From an alpha proteobacterium AAP38 (GTDB lineage: Bacteria; Pseudomonadota; Alphaproteobacteria; Azospirillales; Azospirillaceae), in contig LJHR01000024.1 of NCBI GenBank assembly GCA_001296005.1, positions 107,203 through 171,202 of the forward strand: a stretch of DNA of 64,000 nucleotides. Direction: 5' to 3'. The notes below the pieces were generated by a model. The model was not told the origin of the DNA. It did no database searches and saw nothing but the letters and a program-made list of their open reading frames with translations. Positions within the stretch are counted from its first letter, which is position 1, and each line of letters begins with the position of its first letter. A program made the position numbers and the translations under genes. Below are positions 33,368 through 44,514 of the stretch, in pieces.

Positions 33368-34252
33368 ATGACCGCTTCCGTTCCCGCCATTCCGGTCGTC
33401 AGCTCGGAAAGCAGCCTCAGCCGCTATCTCCAGGAAATCCGCAAGTTCCCGATGCTGGAACCGGGTGAGGAGTACATGCTGGCCAAGAGCTGGCGCGAGC
33501 ATGAGGATACCAAGGCCGCCCACCGTCTGGTGACCAGCCATCTGCGCCTTGTGGCGAAGATTGCCATGGGCTATCGCGGCTATGGCCTGCCGGTCTCCGA
33601 ACTGATTTCCGAAGGCAATGTCGGCATGATGCAGGCCGTCAAGCGGTTTGAGCCCGACCGCGGCTTTCGTTTGGCCACCTACGCCATGTGGTGGATTCGG
33701 GCTGCCATCCAGGAATATATCCTGCACAGCTGGTCGCTGGTGAAGATGGGCACCACGGCGGCGCAGAAGAAGCTGTTCTTCAATCTGCGCAAGTTGAAGG
33801 GCCAGATGCAGGCCATCGATGATGGCGACCTGCCGCCGGAGGTGGTGACCAAGATCGCCACCACCCTGGACGTGCCGGAAGCCGACGTCGTTTCCATGAA
33901 CCAGCGTCTGGCCGCGGGTGACCATTCCCTGAATGCGCCGCTGCGCATTGATGGCGAGGGGGAGTGGCAGGACTGGCTGGTCGATGAAAGCGAAAGCCAG
34001 GAAATCCGCCTGGGTGACCAGCAGGAACTGGGCAAGCGCAAGGCCCTGCTGGCCAGCGCCATGAAGGGCCTGAACGAGCGTGAGCGTCATATCCTGATCG
34101 AACGCCGCCTGCGCGAGGAACCGACGACGCTGGAAGACCTGTCGCAGCATTACGGCATCAGCCGTGAACGCGTGCGTCAGATCGAGGTGCGGGCCTTTGA
34201 GAAGCTTCAGAAGGCCATCAAGACCGCCGCGATCCAGCAGCAGTTAACGTAA
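33368..34252 (+). CDS. rpoH: RNA polymerase heat-shock sigma factor
   Basis: This 294-residue sigma-32 directs transcription of chaperone and protease genes. Region 2 (GNVGMMQAVKRFEPDRGFRLATYAMWWIRAAIQEYIL) and region 4 (LEDLSQHYGISRERVRQIEVRAFEKL) are complete. The RpoH box AAQKKLFFNLRKLK separates it from housekeeping sigma factors. AAGGGGG before the ATG at 33368 sets the start. The neighbouring rluD–rpoH order is common in alphaproteobacteria. Confidence 0.96.
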   Translation: MTASVPAIPVVSSESSLSRYLQEIRKFPMLEPGEEYMLAKSWREHEDTKAAHRLVTSHLRLVAKIAMGYRGYGLPVSELISEGNVGMMQAVKRFEPDRGFRLATYAMWWIRAAIQEYILHSWSLVKMGTTAAQKKLFFNLRKLKGQMQAIDDGDLPPEVVTKIATTLDVPEADVVSMNQRLAAGDHSLNAPLRIDGEGEWQDWLVDESESQEIRLGDQQELGKRKALLASAMKGLNERERHILIERRLREEPTTLEDLSQHYGISRERVRQIEVRAFEKLQKAIKTAAIQQQLT

Positions 34253-34258
34253 ATCAGA

Positions 34259-35791
34259 TCACCCCGCCGCCCTTTCCAGCGCCACCACCTCTTCCCGGGG
34301 GAGGTGGCGGGGAAGGGTCAGGGTGAAGCAGGTTCCGCGGCCTTCGGCGGAGCTGACGCTGATCACGCCTTGCAGTGACTGCGTCACCAGATTGAAGACA
34401 ATGTGCAGGCCCAGGCCGGAACCACCCCGGGCGCGGTTGGTGGTGAAGAAGGGTTCGAACAGCCGGTCCATGTGGGCGGCGGGCACACCCTTGCCATCAT
34501 CCTGGAACCGCAACTCCACCTGATCATCGGGCAGTTCACGTACCGTGATCTTCATGGTGCCCTGACGGTCCGGGCCGAAAGCGTGGATCAGGGCATTGAT
34601 GATCAGGTTGGTCAGCACCTGGAACAGGGCGCCGGGATAGCTGTCCATATGGATGCCAGTGGGGCATTCGACCAGGACACGGTGCGGTTCCCCGCGCAGC
34701 CGTGGCGCCAGACTTTGCAGCACCTCGTCGATATAGGCGCCCAGCAGGAAATCGCGCCGTTCCTCGCTGGCCTGATCCACGGCCACCCGCTTGAAACTCT
34801 GCACCAGTTCGGCGGCGCGGCCGATATTGGTGTGGACCAGCAGGGCGCTGTCGCGCAGTGTGCCTTGATGCTCCGTCAACTGGCTGCGGGTCAGCTTGCC
34901 GGCAGCCACCGTCTTGTCCAGGGAGGTGACAACATCCTCCAGATGGGTGATGGCGGTCAGGGCGATGCCGATGGGCGTGTTCAACTCATGCGCCACCCCG
35001 GCGACCAGCCGGCCCAGGCTGGCCAGCTTCTCGGCCTGGGTCAGGCTGTTGCGGGTTTCGCCCAGCTGTTGCTGCGCCTCTTCCAGCTCCGCGACCTTGT
35101 GGGCCAGTTCGTCGCGCTGGTTGGCGATAATGGCTTCGCGCCGAAGCAGCTCAGTATTGGCTTCCTTCAGGCGGGCCTGTTCGGCCTGTAAGGCGCGCAG
35201 GCGCTGGAACTCCATACGGCGCAGGGTCGACAGCTGATAGGCCGTGAAGGCGCCGAAGATATTGGCCAGCGACTGCATGACCGTCGCGGTGCTCATCTGT
35301 GACGCCGTGGCACCCGATGCCGGCATGAACAGGCCGATATAAAGGCCGCTGGCCGCCACGCCCCAGGGGATCATGTAGATCACCCGTGTCGGCAGGAACA
35401 GATAGTTCATCAGTACGACGATCATCACGAAGAAGCTGACCGTCAGGCCCACCTGCCCCCCGCGATGGATCAGCAGCGCGCCTGCCGAGGTGATGGCCCA
35501 GATATAGGTCATCGTCAGCAACACAAGGCCATATCGCAGGCCTACATACTTGGCCTTTACCGGCACCAGCATGGTGGCGATGATCAGCACATAGACGACA
35601 CCGCGCAGCGGCATCATGACGGTCAGGACCGTCTCAAGGCTGAAATACACAAAGTCCAGTGAGGCGGCCATCAGGTAGAAGATTGCCAGGGCCAGGAGAT
35701 TGCGCCGCAGGCCCTTGGCTTCCGCCTCCAGCATATGCTGGCGGAAATCCTGCTCCATCGCCCTGTCGGCGAACTCCGCAAATTTCAGCAT
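34259..35791 (-). CDS. Membrane sensor histidine kinase
   Basis: This 510-residue kinase has about six N-terminal membrane segments up to residue 190, a coiled coil (EFQRLRALQAEQARLKEANTELLRREAIIANQRDEL), the phospho-acceptor histidine in VAGVAHELNTPIGIALTAI near residue 267, and an ATPase domain with N (LTNLIINALIHAF), G1 (DDGKGVP), F (FEPFFTTNRA) and G2 (GGSGLGLHIV) boxes. The membrane part senses an unknown signal. No response regulator is adjacent; the OmpR-type regulator at 56519 is far away. Confidence 0.88.
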   Translation of the reverse strand: MLKFAEFADRAMEQDFRQHMLEAEAKGLRRNLLALAIFYLMAASLDFVYFSLETVLTVMMPLRGVVYVLIIATMLVPVKAKYVGLRYGLVLLTMTYIWAITSAGALLIHRGGQVGLTVSFFVMIVVLMNYLFLPTRVIYMIPWGVAASGLYIGLFMPASGATASQMSTATVMQSLANIFGAFTAYQLSTLRRMEFQRLRALQAEQARLKEANTELLRREAIIANQRDELAHKVAELEEAQQQLGETRNSLTQAEKLASLGRLVAGVAHELNTPIGIALTAITHLEDVVTSLDKTVAAGKLTRSQLTEHQGTLRDSALLVHTNIGRAAELVQSFKRVAVDQASEERRDFLLGAYIDEVLQSLAPRLRGEPHRVLVECPTGIHMDSYPGALFQVLTNLIINALIHAFGPDRQGTMKITVRELPDDQVELRFQDDGKGVPAAHMDRLFEPFFTTNRARGGSGLGLHIVFNLVTQSLQGVISVSSAEGRGTCFTLTLPRHLPREEVVALERAAG

Positions 35792-35894
35792 CTAAACGGC
35801 GCGTCCTTCCCCCTTGGTCGCGCCACAGCGCGCCTAAACGCGGGAAGCATTCTAGGCAAGAAGGTCGAGCGCGGCAACAGAAGTGCAACCAAAA

Positions 35895-35927
35895 GCGGGC
35901 GGTGGAAAAGGGCTTTCCACCGCCCGC
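35895..35927 (-). terminator. Terminator after gshA
   Basis: GCGGGCGGTGGAAA (35895–35908) pairs perfectly with TTTCCACCGCCCGC (35914–35927). On the minus strand the stem is followed by TTTT, 12 bases after the gshA stop. Confidence 0.85.
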
Positions 35928-35938
35928 CGGCTACCTAC

Positions 35939-37306
35939 TCAATAGGCATATTCCTTATAGATGGGATCGATGTTCCCACCCCAGGCACCCTGGTACTTCT
36001 CCAGCATCTCGGTCGACAAGGACCGGCCCGACTCCGCGATGGCGATCAGCGGTTCGATGAAGTGGGTTTCATCATCGCCCATGCCGGCGGTGCGGGCCCT
36101 GCTGCGCAACCCTTCGCGGGCGATATCGACCACGCGGCGGGCCACATCCTGCACCGTTCCACCCTGGAACGGGGTGGCCAGGCCCAGGCGCGGCACATCG
36201 CGGCGCAGGGTGGCACGGTCTTCCTGGGTCCAGCCCTTCACCAGATCCCAGGCGGCATCCAGCGCACTGGTATCATAGAGCAACCCGACCCAGAGCGCGG
36301 GCAGGGCGCAGAGGCGGCCCCAGGGGCCGGCATCGGCCCCCCGCATTTCCAGATACTTCTTCAGGCGCACTTCCGGGAACATGGTCGTCATGTGGTCCGA
36401 CCAGTCGGTCATCAGCGGCTTCTCACCGGGAACGGTAGAGAGCTTGCCATCCAGGAAGTCACGGAACGACAGGCCCGATGCGTCCAGATACTGCCCGTCG
36501 CGATAGACGAAATACATGGGCACATCGAGCGCGTAATCGACATAGCGTTCGAACCCGAACCCATCCTCGAACACGAAAGGCAGATCGCCGGTGCGGTCCT
36601 TGTCCGTGTCGGTCCATATATGGGAACGGTAGCTCTGGAAGCCGTTGGGCTTGCCCTCCATAAAGGGGCTGGCCGCGAACAGGGCCGTGGCGATGGGTTG
36701 CAGGGCCAGCGACACCCGGAACTTCTTCACCATGTCGGCTTCGGACGCGAAGTCCAGGTTTACCTGGACGGTGCATGTCCGGGTCATCATGTCCAGGCCA
36801 AGCGTCCCGACCTTGGGCATGTAGGAGCCCATAATCTTGTATCGACCCTTGGGCATCCAGGGGATGTCGGACCGCTTCCATTTCGGATTGAAGCCCATGC
36901 CCAGCATGCCAAAGCCCAAATCCTGGCCGATGGCGCGCACTTCCGCCAGATGCTGCCCCACCTCCCCACAGGTCTGGTGGATGCTGACCAGCGGCGCGCC
37001 CGACAGTTCGAACTGCCCGCCGGGTTCCAGGCTGATATTGGCCATGCCCTTGGTCAGGGCGATGATATTGTCGCCCTCCCGCACAGGTTCCCAACCGAAT
37101 CGCCGCTGGAACTCGCCCAGGATCTCACCGATCCCGCCGGGGCCGGCATAGGGGACGGGGGCATGGTCGGGACCCCGGAAAACAAACTTCTCATGCTCGG
37201 TGCCGATGCGCCAATCGCTGGCCGGCTTTGACCCACTTTCCAGATACTCGACCAGTTGCCGGCGGTCGGTGATCGGTTCGCCGCGCGACGTCGGAGGTGC
37301 GGACAT
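35939..37306 (-). CDS. gshA: Glutamate–cysteine ligase, plant/alphaproteobacterial type
   Basis: This 455-residue enzyme of the GCS2 class, found in plants and alphaproteobacteria, catalyses the first step of glutathione synthesis. Signatures include RIGTEHEKFVF near residue 36, EPGGQFELSG and MTRTCTVQVNLDFASEADM. It differs from the unrelated E. coli GshA fold. It is preceded on the same strand by rsmE, and a perfect terminator follows. Confidence 0.95.
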   Translation of the reverse strand: MSAPPTSRGEPITDRRQLVEYLESGSKPASDWRIGTEHEKFVFRGPDHAPVPYAGPGGIGEILGEFQRRFGWEPVREGDNIIALTKGMANISLEPGGQFELSGAPLVSIHQTCGEVGQHLAEVRAIGQDLGFGMLGMGFNPKWKRSDIPWMPKGRYKIMGSYMPKVGTLGLDMMTRTCTVQVNLDFASEADMVKKFRVSLALQPIATALFAASPFMEGKPNGFQSYRSHIWTDTDKDRTGDLPFVFEDGFGFERYVDYALDVPMYFVYRDGQYLDASGLSFRDFLDGKLSTVPGEKPLMTDWSDHMTTMFPEVRLKKYLEMRGADAGPWGRLCALPALWVGLLYDTSALDAAWDLVKGWTQEDRATLRRDVPRLGLATPFQGGTVQDVARRVVDIAREGLRSRARTAGMGDDETHFIEPLIAIAESGRSLSTEMLEKYQGAWGGNIDPIYKEYAY

Positions 37307-37358
37307 TGGTTCTGTTCCTTAACGCGAAGGACGTTGCAAAGACGGCGGGCGGGATCAG

Positions 37359-38141
37359 TCAGGTGCGATTGGGCGGCCTTGCATCACCGTCGGCCGACCG
37401 CCAGTCGCCCCCCGCCGCCTGCCAGACGGCAAGCGCGGAAAATGCGGCGGTATCGGCGCGCAGCACGCGCGGCCCCAGGCCCACGCTTACCACAAAAGGC
37501 AGGCGGCGCAGGGCATCAAGTTCCTGTTGGTCGAATCCCCCCTCCGGACCCACAAGGAATGCGACGGGCTTTCCCGCCGCCGCAGTGACGGCGGTCACCA
37601 GCGGTGCTGCCACCCCGCTTTCCGCCGCCACGAACAGGGTGCGGGCCGGGTCCCAATCGGACAGCAGCCGGCCCAGTTCCACCCCGTCCGCCACGTCCGG
37701 CGCGTCCAACCTCTCACACTGCTCGGCAGCCTCCAGGGCGTTGGCGCGCAGCCGGTCGATATTCACGCGGTTGACATCGCCGCGCCGGGTGAAGACGGGC
37801 ACCAGCCGGCCTACGCCCAGCTCCACCGCCTTTTCCACCACATATTCGGTGCGCCCGCCCTTCAACGGTGCGAACAGCAGCCAGGGGGCGGGCGGGGCGT
37901 CAATGTCGGGGCTGCGCGTCTGCCGGTCCAGGCGAAGGGTGCCGGCGGATTTGGACAGGGTCTCGATATGGGCCAGGAATTCCCCGTCCCGGCCATTGAA
38001 GGCCAGCACCCCATCCCCCGGCCCTTGCCGCAGCACCGCCCGCAGATAATGCGCCCGGTCCCCATCCAGCACCGCCGCCCCACCGGGGCTCAACGGCTGA
38101 TCAATGAACAGGCGGGTGCGGGGCAGGGCGTCGGCAGCCAT
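37359..38141 (-). CDS. rsmE: 16S rRNA m3U1498 methyltransferase
   Basis: This 260-residue SPOUT-class methyltransferase has the N-terminal PUA-like part and the knot motifs FLVGPEGGFDQQEL and VGLGPRVLRADTAAFSAL. It methylates N3 of U1498 in 16S rRNA. The start at 38141 (MAADALPRTRLFID) is the family N-terminus; the frame is open to 38276. It lies upstream of gshA on the same strand, 52 bases apart. Confidence 0.95.
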   Translation of the reverse strand: MAADALPRTRLFIDQPLSPGGAAVLDGDRAHYLRAVLRQGPGDGVLAFNGRDGEFLAHIETLSKSAGTLRLDRQTRSPDIDAPPAPWLLFAPLKGGRTEYVVEKAVELGVGRLVPVFTRRGDVNRVNIDRLRANALEAAEQCERLDAPDVADGVELGRLLSDWDPARTLFVAAESGVAAPLVTAVTAAAGKPVAFLVGPEGGFDQQELDALRRLPFVVSVGLGPRVLRADTAAFSALAVWQAAGGDWRSADGDARPPNRT

Positions 38142-38213
38142 GGCGGGTCCGGAAAGCTGATCTCCACCATAGGGATAGGCTTTCAGGCGGAAATGTCCAG
38201 TGTTGTGGGCAAA

Positions 38214-38237
38214 ACGGGGGCCGTTGCCGGCCCCCGT
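38214..38237 (-). terminator. Terminator after ppdK
   Basis: ACGGGGGCCG (38214–38223) pairs with CGGCCCCCGT (38228–38237) around TTGC. On the minus strand it is followed by TTTT, just past the ppdK stop. Confidence 0.85.
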
Positions 38238-38244
38238 CTGATAG

Positions 38245-40926
38245 TTACGCCTCGCTGGCGCGCTTTTCGCCCTCAATGGCGGCCTGTGCGGCAGCCAGGC
38301 GGGCGATGGGGACGCGGTAGGGGGAGCAGGAGACGTAATCCAGCCCTACCTTTTCACAGAAATAGACCGATGACGGGTCGCCGCCATGTTCGCCGCAGAT
38401 GCCCAGCTTGATGTCAGGCCGGGTCTTACGGCCGCGCTCGGCGGCGATCTGCACCAGTTCGCCCACACCTTCGGTATCGAGCGTCACGAACGGGTCATGC
38501 TCCAGAATGCCGGCCCGCTGATAATCTGGCAGGAAGGCGCCGGCATCGTCGCGGCTGATGCCAAACGTGGTCTGGGTCAGGTCGTTGGTGCCGAAGCTGA
38601 AGAAACCGGCGGTTTCGGCGATCTTGCCGGCCTGCAGCGCGGCACGCGGCAGTTCGATCATGGTGCCGACCAGATAATCAACCTTGTGGCCGCTTGCCGC
38701 GATGACTTCCGCCCCGACGCGGTCGATCACGGCCTTCAGGATGTCCAGCTCCTTCTTGGTGCCGACCAGCGGGATCATGATCTCGGGGATCACGGTCTCG
38801 CCCGTCTCCTTGAACACTTCCACCGCCGCCTCAAAAATGGCGCGGGCCTGCATCTCATAAATCTCGGGGTAGGAGATGCCCAGGCGGCAGCCACGATGGC
38901 CCAGCATCGGGTTGGCTTCGTGCAGCTGCAAGGACCGGTGCTGCACCTTCTGAAGGTCGGTGCCGGCGGCCTTGGCCACCTCCACCATCTCCGCTTCCGA
39001 ATTCGGCAGGAATTCATGCAGCGGCGGGTCCAGCAGGCGGATCGTGACGGGCAGGCCCTTCATGATCTTGAACAGTTCGACAAAGTCCTTGCGCTGCATC
39101 GGCGCGATCTTGGCCAGCGCGGTGCGGCGGCCCGCCTCGCTTTCGGCCAGGATCATCTCCCGCACCGCGATAATGCGGTCGGCATCGAAGAACATATGCT
39201 CGGTGCGGCACAGGCCGATGCCTTCGGCCCCGAACTTGCGCGCGGTACGGGCGTCCAGCGGGGTTTCGGCGTTGGTGCGCACCTTCATGCGGCGATGGGC
39301 ATCGGCCCAGCCCATCAGCTCGGCAAAGTCGCCCGACAGTTCCGGCTGAATGGTCGGCACTTCGCCCAGCATGACTTCACCGGTGGAACCATCAATGGTG
39401 ATGATGTCGCCGGCCCGCACCTCGACATTGCGGACGGTGATGATGCCGCGCTTGTAATCGATGCGCAGTTCACCGGCACCGGCCACGCAGGACCGGCCCA
39501 TGCCACGGGCCACCACCGCCGCGTGGCTGGTCATGCCGCCGCGCGTGGTGAGGATGCCCTTGGCGGCGTGCATGCCGTGAATGTCTTCCGGGCTGGTTTC
39601 CACACGGCACAGGATGACATTCTCACCCAATCCCGCCTGCTTTTCCGCCTCTTCCGCCGTGAAGACGACCTTGCCGCTGGCGGCACCGGGACTGGCCGGC
39701 AGGCCCTTGGCGATGATCTGCTTGGCCGCCTTGGGGTCCAGCGTCGGGTGCAGCAGCTGATCCAGCGACTTCGGCTCGATCCGCAGGATGCCTTCCTTCT
39801 GGCTGATCAGGCCTTCGCGGACCATGTCCACGGCGATCTTCAGGGCCGCCGGGGCCGTGCGCTTGCCCGACCGGGTTTGCAGCATATAAAGCTTGGACTG
39901 CTGGACCGTGAATTCGATGTCCTGCATGTCGCGGTAATGCCGTTCCAGCTTCAGGCGCACCGCGTTCAACTGCGCGAACACTTCCGGCATGCTTTCTTCC
40001 ATGGCCGGCAGGTCGGAACCGTTGGCGATCTTGCCGGCGATGGTCAGGTGCTGTGGCGTGCGGATACCCGCCACCACATCCTCACCCTGGGCATTGATCA
40101 GGTATTCGCCATAAAACGCGTTCTCGCCCGTGGACGGGTTGCGGGTGAAGGCCACGCCTGTGGCGCAGTCGCCACCCATATTGCCGAACACCATGGCCTG
40201 GATGTTCACCGCCGTGCCCCATTCGGCCGGGATGTCATGCAGCTTGCGATAGGTGATGGCGCGGGCATTCATCCAGGAGCCGAACACCGCACCGATGGCG
40301 CCCCACAGCTGTTCCTGCGGGTCCTGCGGGAAGGGGCGGCCCAGGGCCTCCTGCACCACTTCCTTATAGCCCTTGATCACTTCCTGCCAGTCTTCGGCGG
40401 TCAGTTCGGTATCCAGGTTCAGGTCGTGGCCACGCTTGTGATCTTCCAGCACTTCCTCGAAATGATGGTGATCCACATCCAGCACGACATTGCCGAACAT
40501 CTGGATGAAACGGCGATAGCTGTCATAGGCGAAGCGGGCGTCGCCGGAACGGCGGGCCAATCCCGCCACCGTCACATCATTCAGGCCCAGGTTCAGGACG
40601 GTGTCCATCATGCCCGGCATCGACGCGCGGGCACCGGAGCGGACGGAGACCAGCAGCGGGTTTTCCGCATCGCCGAACTTCATGCCCACGATCCGCTCGA
40701 TCTCCGCCAATGCTGCACCGACCTCGGTGCGCAGGCTGTCGGGATATTGGCGGCCATTGGCGTAAAAGTAGGTGCAGACCTCTGTCGTGACCGTAAAGCC
40801 AGGGGGCACCGGCAGGCCGAGATTGCTCATCTCCGCCAGGTTGGCGCCCTTGCCGCCCAGGAGGTTCTTCATCTCCGCGCGACCTTCGGCCTTGCCTTCA
40901 CCGAAGCTGTAGACCCACTTCGTCAT
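38245..40926 (-). CDS. ppdK: Pyruvate, phosphate dikinase
   Basis: This 893-residue enzyme interconverts pyruvate + ATP + Pi with phosphoenolpyruvate + AMP + PPi. It has the N-terminal ATP-grasp part ([24 protein letters not shown]), the phosphohistidine swivelling domain ([19 protein letters not shown] near residue 455) and the PEP/pyruvate-binding barrel with [12 protein letters not shown] and [10 protein letters not shown]. Full length for the family. It could serve gluconeogenesis or glycolytic flux control. A 440-base intergenic region precedes it. Confidence 0.97.
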   Translation of the reverse strand: MTKWVYSFGEGKAEGRAEMKNLLGGKGANLAEMSNLGLPVPPGFTVTTEVCTYFYANGRQYPDSLRTEVGAALAEIERIVGMKFGDAENPLLVSVRSGARASMPGMMDTVLNLGLNDVTVAGLARRSGDARFAYDSYRRFIQMFGNVVLDVDHHHFEEVLEDHKRGHDLNLDTELTAEDWQEVIKGYKEVVQEALGRPFPQDPQEQLWGAIGAVFGSWMNARAITYRKLHDIPAEWGTAVNIQAMVFGNMGGDCATGVAFTRNPSTGENAFYGEYLINAQGEDVVAGIRTPQHLTIAGKIANGSDLPAMEESMPEVFAQLNAVRLKLERHYRDMQDIEFTVQQSKLYMLQTRSGKRTAPAALKIAVDMVREGLISQKEGILRIEPKSLDQLLHPTLDPKAAKQIIAKGLPASPGAASGKVVFTAEEAEKQAGLGENVILCRVETSPEDIHGMHAAKGILTTRGGMTSHAAVVARGMGRSCVAGAGELRIDYKRGIITVRNVEVRAGDIITIDGSTGEVMLGEVPTIQPELSGDFAELMGWADAHRRMKVRTNAETPLDARTARKFGAEGIGLCRTEHMFFDADRIIAVREMILAESEAGRRTALAKIAPMQRKDFVELFKIMKGLPVTIRLLDPPLHEFLPNSEAEMVEVAKAAGTDLQKVQHRSLQLHEANPMLGHRGCRLGISYPEIYEMQARAIFEAAVEVFKETGETVIPEIMIPLVGTKKELDILKAVIDRVGAEVIAASGHKVDYLVGTMIELPRAALQAGKIAETAGFFSFGTNDLTQTTFGISRDDAGAFLPDYQRAGILEHDPFVTLDTEGVGELVQIAAERGRKTRPDIKLGICGEHGGDPSSVYFCEKVGLDYVSCSPYRVPIARLAAAQAAIEGEKRASEA

Positions 40927-41367
40927 GATCTTGGTCCCGTTTGATTATGGGGTTGGACTGGTGGTGACGTGGTGAAACACCATGCAACACGATTGTTGGT
41001 GTTGTTGCACGGGGATACGGGCCGGGGCCCGATGGGGAGGCCGCCATGCGCGCGCGACAGGGCGCGCTGCTTGCCCATACGGCAAGCGCGGCTGAAAGCA
41101 GGAAAATCGGGTGAAGCCCCCACAACCTGCCTTCCCCGCGAAAGCGGGGACCCAGGGGGGAGCAGCAAAAGGCGTGGGGCGCGTGGCCCCTGGACCCCCG
41201 CTTTCGCGGGGGAGGCACTGTATGGCGCGGAAGTGGGGCGTGCTTTATCCCCCCCAACCACTACCAAACTACCGCACTGCAACAAGGATGACGTAATTCC
41301 ACTACCTTCACCGCCGCACCGCGCCCGCCGTAGCGGGCGGGGGGTGCGGGGGTGATGGATCATGGGG
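40927..41367. other. Intergenic region between glyS and ppdK with REP-like palindromes
   Basis: About 440 bases without a convincing gene. It holds two facing palindromes (41131–41158 and 41189–41212) and a GC hairpin (about 41318–41340). ppdK promoters should lie at its left side, but I cannot pick a defined one. Confidence 0.7.
41131..41212. repeat. REP/BIME-like pair of inverted palindromes
   Basis: CCCCGCGAAAGCGGGGACCC and its near-complement GACCCCCGCTTTCGCGGGGG face each other across 30 bases; each half is itself a palindrome around CGAAAGCG. This form is frequent in intergenic DNA of alphaproteobacteria. It could stabilise mRNA or be a mobile REP. Confidence 0.75.
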
Positions 41368-43437
41368 TCAGCCTTCGATCTTCGAAAAGTCGGCGATCAG
41401 GTTCAGCGTCGCGCGGATCTGACTCAACAGGCGCAGGCGGTTGGCGCGAACCGGCGCTTCCGGCGCATTCACGGTCACCTTTTCGAAGAAGGCATCGACA
41501 GGCGCGCGCAGGGCGGCAAAGGCGGCCATGGCGCCCGTAAAATCTTCTGCTTCGATCAGGGGGGCCGCCTGTTTGTGGGCGGCGACCAGGGCGTCGGCCA
41601 GGGCCTTTTCCTCGTCCTGGGTCAGCAGGCCAGCATCAACGGCACCATCATGCGGGCCGTCTTTCTTTTCCTCGATACGCAGGATATTGCTGGCGCGCTT
41701 GGATGCCGCCAGCAGGTTCTTGCCGTCATCGGTGGCGATCAGGCCCGACAGAGCCTCAACGCGGGCCAGCAGGCGCACGAAATCGTCCTCGCCACCCAGA
41801 GCCAGCACGGCGTCGATCAGGTCGTGACGGACGCCCTTTTCCTTCAAGGAGACCTTGAGGCGGTCGTTGAAGAAGGAGAGGAGGTCAGCGGTAACCGCGT
41901 CCTTGGCACCAGCGGCCATCAGCAGCGCGCCCAGCTTCACCCGCAGCCCATTCTCCACGATCAGGCGGATCACCCCCAGCGCTGCACGGCGGAGCGCAAA
42001 CGGGTCGCGGGAGCCGGTGGGCTTCTCGTCAATGCCGAAGAACGCCACCAGCGTGTCGATCTTCTCGGCCAGCGCCACGGCCACCGACACCTTGTCGGTC
42101 GGCACGCGGTCGGACGGACCCAGCGGCTTGTAATGGTCGGCAATCGCCTCGGCCACGGGGGCGGGCAGGCCTTCGTGATAGGCGACGTAGCGGCCCATGA
42201 TGCCCTGGACCTCGGGGAATTCACCCACCACGCCCGTGGTCAGGTCGGACTTGGACAGGCGGGCGGCCAATGCTGCCTGTTCCACCACCGTCGCGTCCCA
42301 GTTCAGGGCCTTGGCGATGGCAACCGACAGGGCTTCTATCCGCTCCACCCGCTGCGCCAGGGTGCCCAGCTTGGCATGGAAGGTGATGTCTTTCAGACCC
42401 GGCACACGGGTTGCCAGCTTGACCTTCAAATCCTGGTCCCAGAAGAACTTGGCGTCCGACAGGCGGGCGCGCAGCACGCGCTCATTACCGGCGATCACGG
42501 CCTTGCCGCCGTCGATGGTGCTGCGGTTGGCGACCACGACAAAGCGCGGCGCCAGCTTGCCATCGGCGGTTTCCAGGGCGAAGTAGCGCTGATGCGTGCG
42601 CATCGACGTGGTCAGCACCTCGGCGGGCACGTCCATGAACTGATTGTCGATGGCACCGGTCAGGACGACGGGCCATTCGACCAGACCCGCCACTTCCTCC
42701 AGCAGGCCGGGATCGTCCTTTAGGACGAAACCTTCGGCGGCGGCGGCCTTGTTGGCACCGGCCAGGATCAGGCGCTTGCGCTCCTCCCGGTCCAGCACGA
42801 CATGGGCGGCGGCCAGCTTGGTGGCATAGTCAGCATAGCTGCTGACGGTTAGGGCGCCCGGCGACAGGAAGCGGTGGCCTTCCGTCTGGTTGCCATAGGC
42901 AATGCTCTTGCCCCCCAGGTCCAAGGCGCCGGGGATCACGGCACCATCGAACAGGGCCAGGATTGAATGCAGCGGGCGGACCCACATGAAATCATTGGCA
43001 CCCCAGCGCATCGACTTGGGCCAGGGCAGCTCACGGATGGCGGCATCGATGATGCCGGGCAAGGCGTCGATGGTGGCGCCGCCCTTCTTTTCGATCACCG
43101 CGAAATAGAACACGCCCTTGCCGGTGTCGCGCTGTTCGGCCTGATCGATGCTGGACAGGCCGGCGGATTTCAGGAACCCGGACAGCGCCTGTTCGGGCGA
43201 TCCGACGCGCGGCCCCTTCTTTTCCTCGCGCACATCGGCCTGCGCGGTCGGCAGACCATCAACCAGAAGGGCCAGACGGCGGGGGGTGGAATGGGCCTCG
43301 GCCTTGGTGAAGGCGATACCCGCCGCCGACAGCTTGTCCGTCACCAGACGCTTGAAATCATCGGCAGCGCGCACCTGCATGCGGGCCGGGATTTCTTCCA
43401 TGAACAGTTCGATCAGCAGTTCGGCCATTTTGGTCAC
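41368..43437 (-). CDS. glyS: Glycine–tRNA ligase beta subunit
   Basis: This 689-residue beta subunit of the heterotetrameric bacterial GlyRS begins [19 protein letters not shown], and the segments [20 protein letters not shown] and [15 protein letters not shown] match the family, as does a C-terminal anticodon-binding and DALR-like part. It provides tRNA recognition for the glyQ-encoded catalytic subunit, 42 bases upstream on the same strand. Confidence 0.97.
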   Translation of the reverse strand: MTKMAELLIELFMEEIPARMQVRAADDFKRLVTDKLSAAGIAFTKAEAHSTPRRLALLVDGLPTAQADVREEKKGPRVGSPEQALSGFLKSAGLSSIDQAEQRDTGKGVFYFAVIEKKGGATIDALPGIIDAAIRELPWPKSMRWGANDFMWVRPLHSILALFDGAVIPGALDLGGKSIAYGNQTEGHRFLSPGALTVSSYADYATKLAAAHVVLDREERKRLILAGANKAAAAEGFVLKDDPGLLEEVAGLVEWPVVLTGAIDNQFMDVPAEVLTTSMRTHQRYFALETADGKLAPRFVVVANRSTIDGGKAVIAGNERVLRARLSDAKFFWDQDLKVKLATRVPGLKDITFHAKLGTLAQRVERIEALSVAIAKALNWDATVVEQAALAARLSKSDLTTGVVGEFPEVQGIMGRYVAYHEGLPAPVAEAIADHYKPLGPSDRVPTDKVSVAVALAEKIDTLVAFFGIDEKPTGSRDPFALRRAALGVIRLIVENGLRVKLGALLMAAGAKDAVTADLLSFFNDRLKVSLKEKGVRHDLIDAVLALGGEDDFVRLLARVEALSGLIATDDGKNLLAASKRASNILRIEEKKDGPHDGAVDAGLLTQDEEKALADALVAAHKQAAPLIEAEDFTGAMAAFAALRAPVDAFFEKVTVNAPEAPVRANRLRLLSQIRATLNLIADFSKIEG

Positions 43438-43479
43438 AAGCGTCCGGTGATTATCGTTCTGGTGTCGTAATGAGTGTGC

Positions 43480-44376
43480 TTAGGCGGCCTTGCCCTTGCG
43501 GTAGCCGTCTGCCAGCCATGCCTCGCAGCAGGCCTTGGCGAGCGTGCGCACCCGCAGGATATAGCTCTGTCGTTCCACCACCGAAATGACCCCGCGCGCG
43601 TCCAGCAGATTGAACAGGTGGCTGGCCTTGATGCACTGATCATAGGCCGGCAGGGCCAGACCATGGGACAGCAGGGCCGCGCACTCCTTCTCCGCATTCT
43701 GGAAATGCTGCAACAACATCTCCGTGTTCGCATATTCAAAATTATGCGCGGAGTATTCCTGTTCGGCGCGGTGGAACACCTCGCCATACTTCACGGCAGG
43801 GCGGTCGCCCACGGGATCATTGAAGCGCAGGTCGTAAACGTTCTCCACGCCCTGGATATACATGGCCAGCCGTTCCAGACCATAGGTCAGCTCGGCCGCC
43901 ACCTTCTCCACCCCGATGCCGCCCACCTGCTGGAAATAGGTGAATTGCGACACTTCCATGCCGTCGCACCAGACCTCCCAGCCAAGGCCCCAGGCGCCCA
44001 GGGTCGGGCTTTCCCAGTCATCCTCGACAAAGCGGATATCGTGCAGGGCCGGATCAACGCCCAATGCCACCAGGGACTGCAAGTACAGGTCCTGGATGTT
44101 GGCCGGCGACGGCTTCATGATCACCTGGAACTGGTAATAATGCTGCAGGCGGTTGGGGTTTTCGCCATAGCGGCCATCCTTGGGACGGCGCGAGGGCTGA
44201 ACATAGGCGGCATTCCAGTTGTCGGGACCCAGCGCCCGCAAGGTGGTGGCCGGGTGGAAGGTACCCGCGCCCACTTCCATGTCGTAAGGCTGCAGCACGA
44301 GGCAGCCTTGCGCTGCCCAGAAATTCTGCAGGGTCAGGATAACGCCCTGGAAGGAGAGGGGTTCTTTCGCCGCCAT
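43480..44376 (-). CDS. glyQ: Glycine–tRNA ligase alpha subunit
   Basis: This 298-residue catalytic class II subunit activates glycine with ATP and loads it on tRNA-Gly. Motifs include [39 protein letters not shown] (motif 2) and [18 protein letters not shown] (motif 3). Length is typical. It is transcribed with glyS. Confidence 0.97.
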   Translation of the reverse strand: MAAKEPLSFQGVILTLQNFWAAQGCLVLQPYDMEVGAGTFHPATTLRALGPDNWNAAYVQPSRRPKDGRYGENPNRLQHYYQFQVIMKPSPANIQDLYLQSLVALGVDPALHDIRFVEDDWESPTLGAWGLGWEVWCDGMEVSQFTYFQQVGGIGVEKVAAELTYGLERLAMYIQGVENVYDLRFNDPVGDRPAVKYGEVFHRAEQEYSAHNFEYANTEMLLQHFQNAEKECAALLSHGLALPAYDQCIKASHLFNLLDARGVISVVERQSYILRVRTLAKACCEAWLADGYRKGKAA

Positions 44377-44514
44377 GGTCCCGATACTTCACACGCTTGT
44401 TACACTGCATCGCACCTTAGAGGGCGCCAAGGGCCAAATCAAGGCAACGACCTGACTACGTTCTGTGCGGGGAACGCAGGGCTGAAGGTTGGTTTGTTGC
44501 GCGGGGGCGCTTTA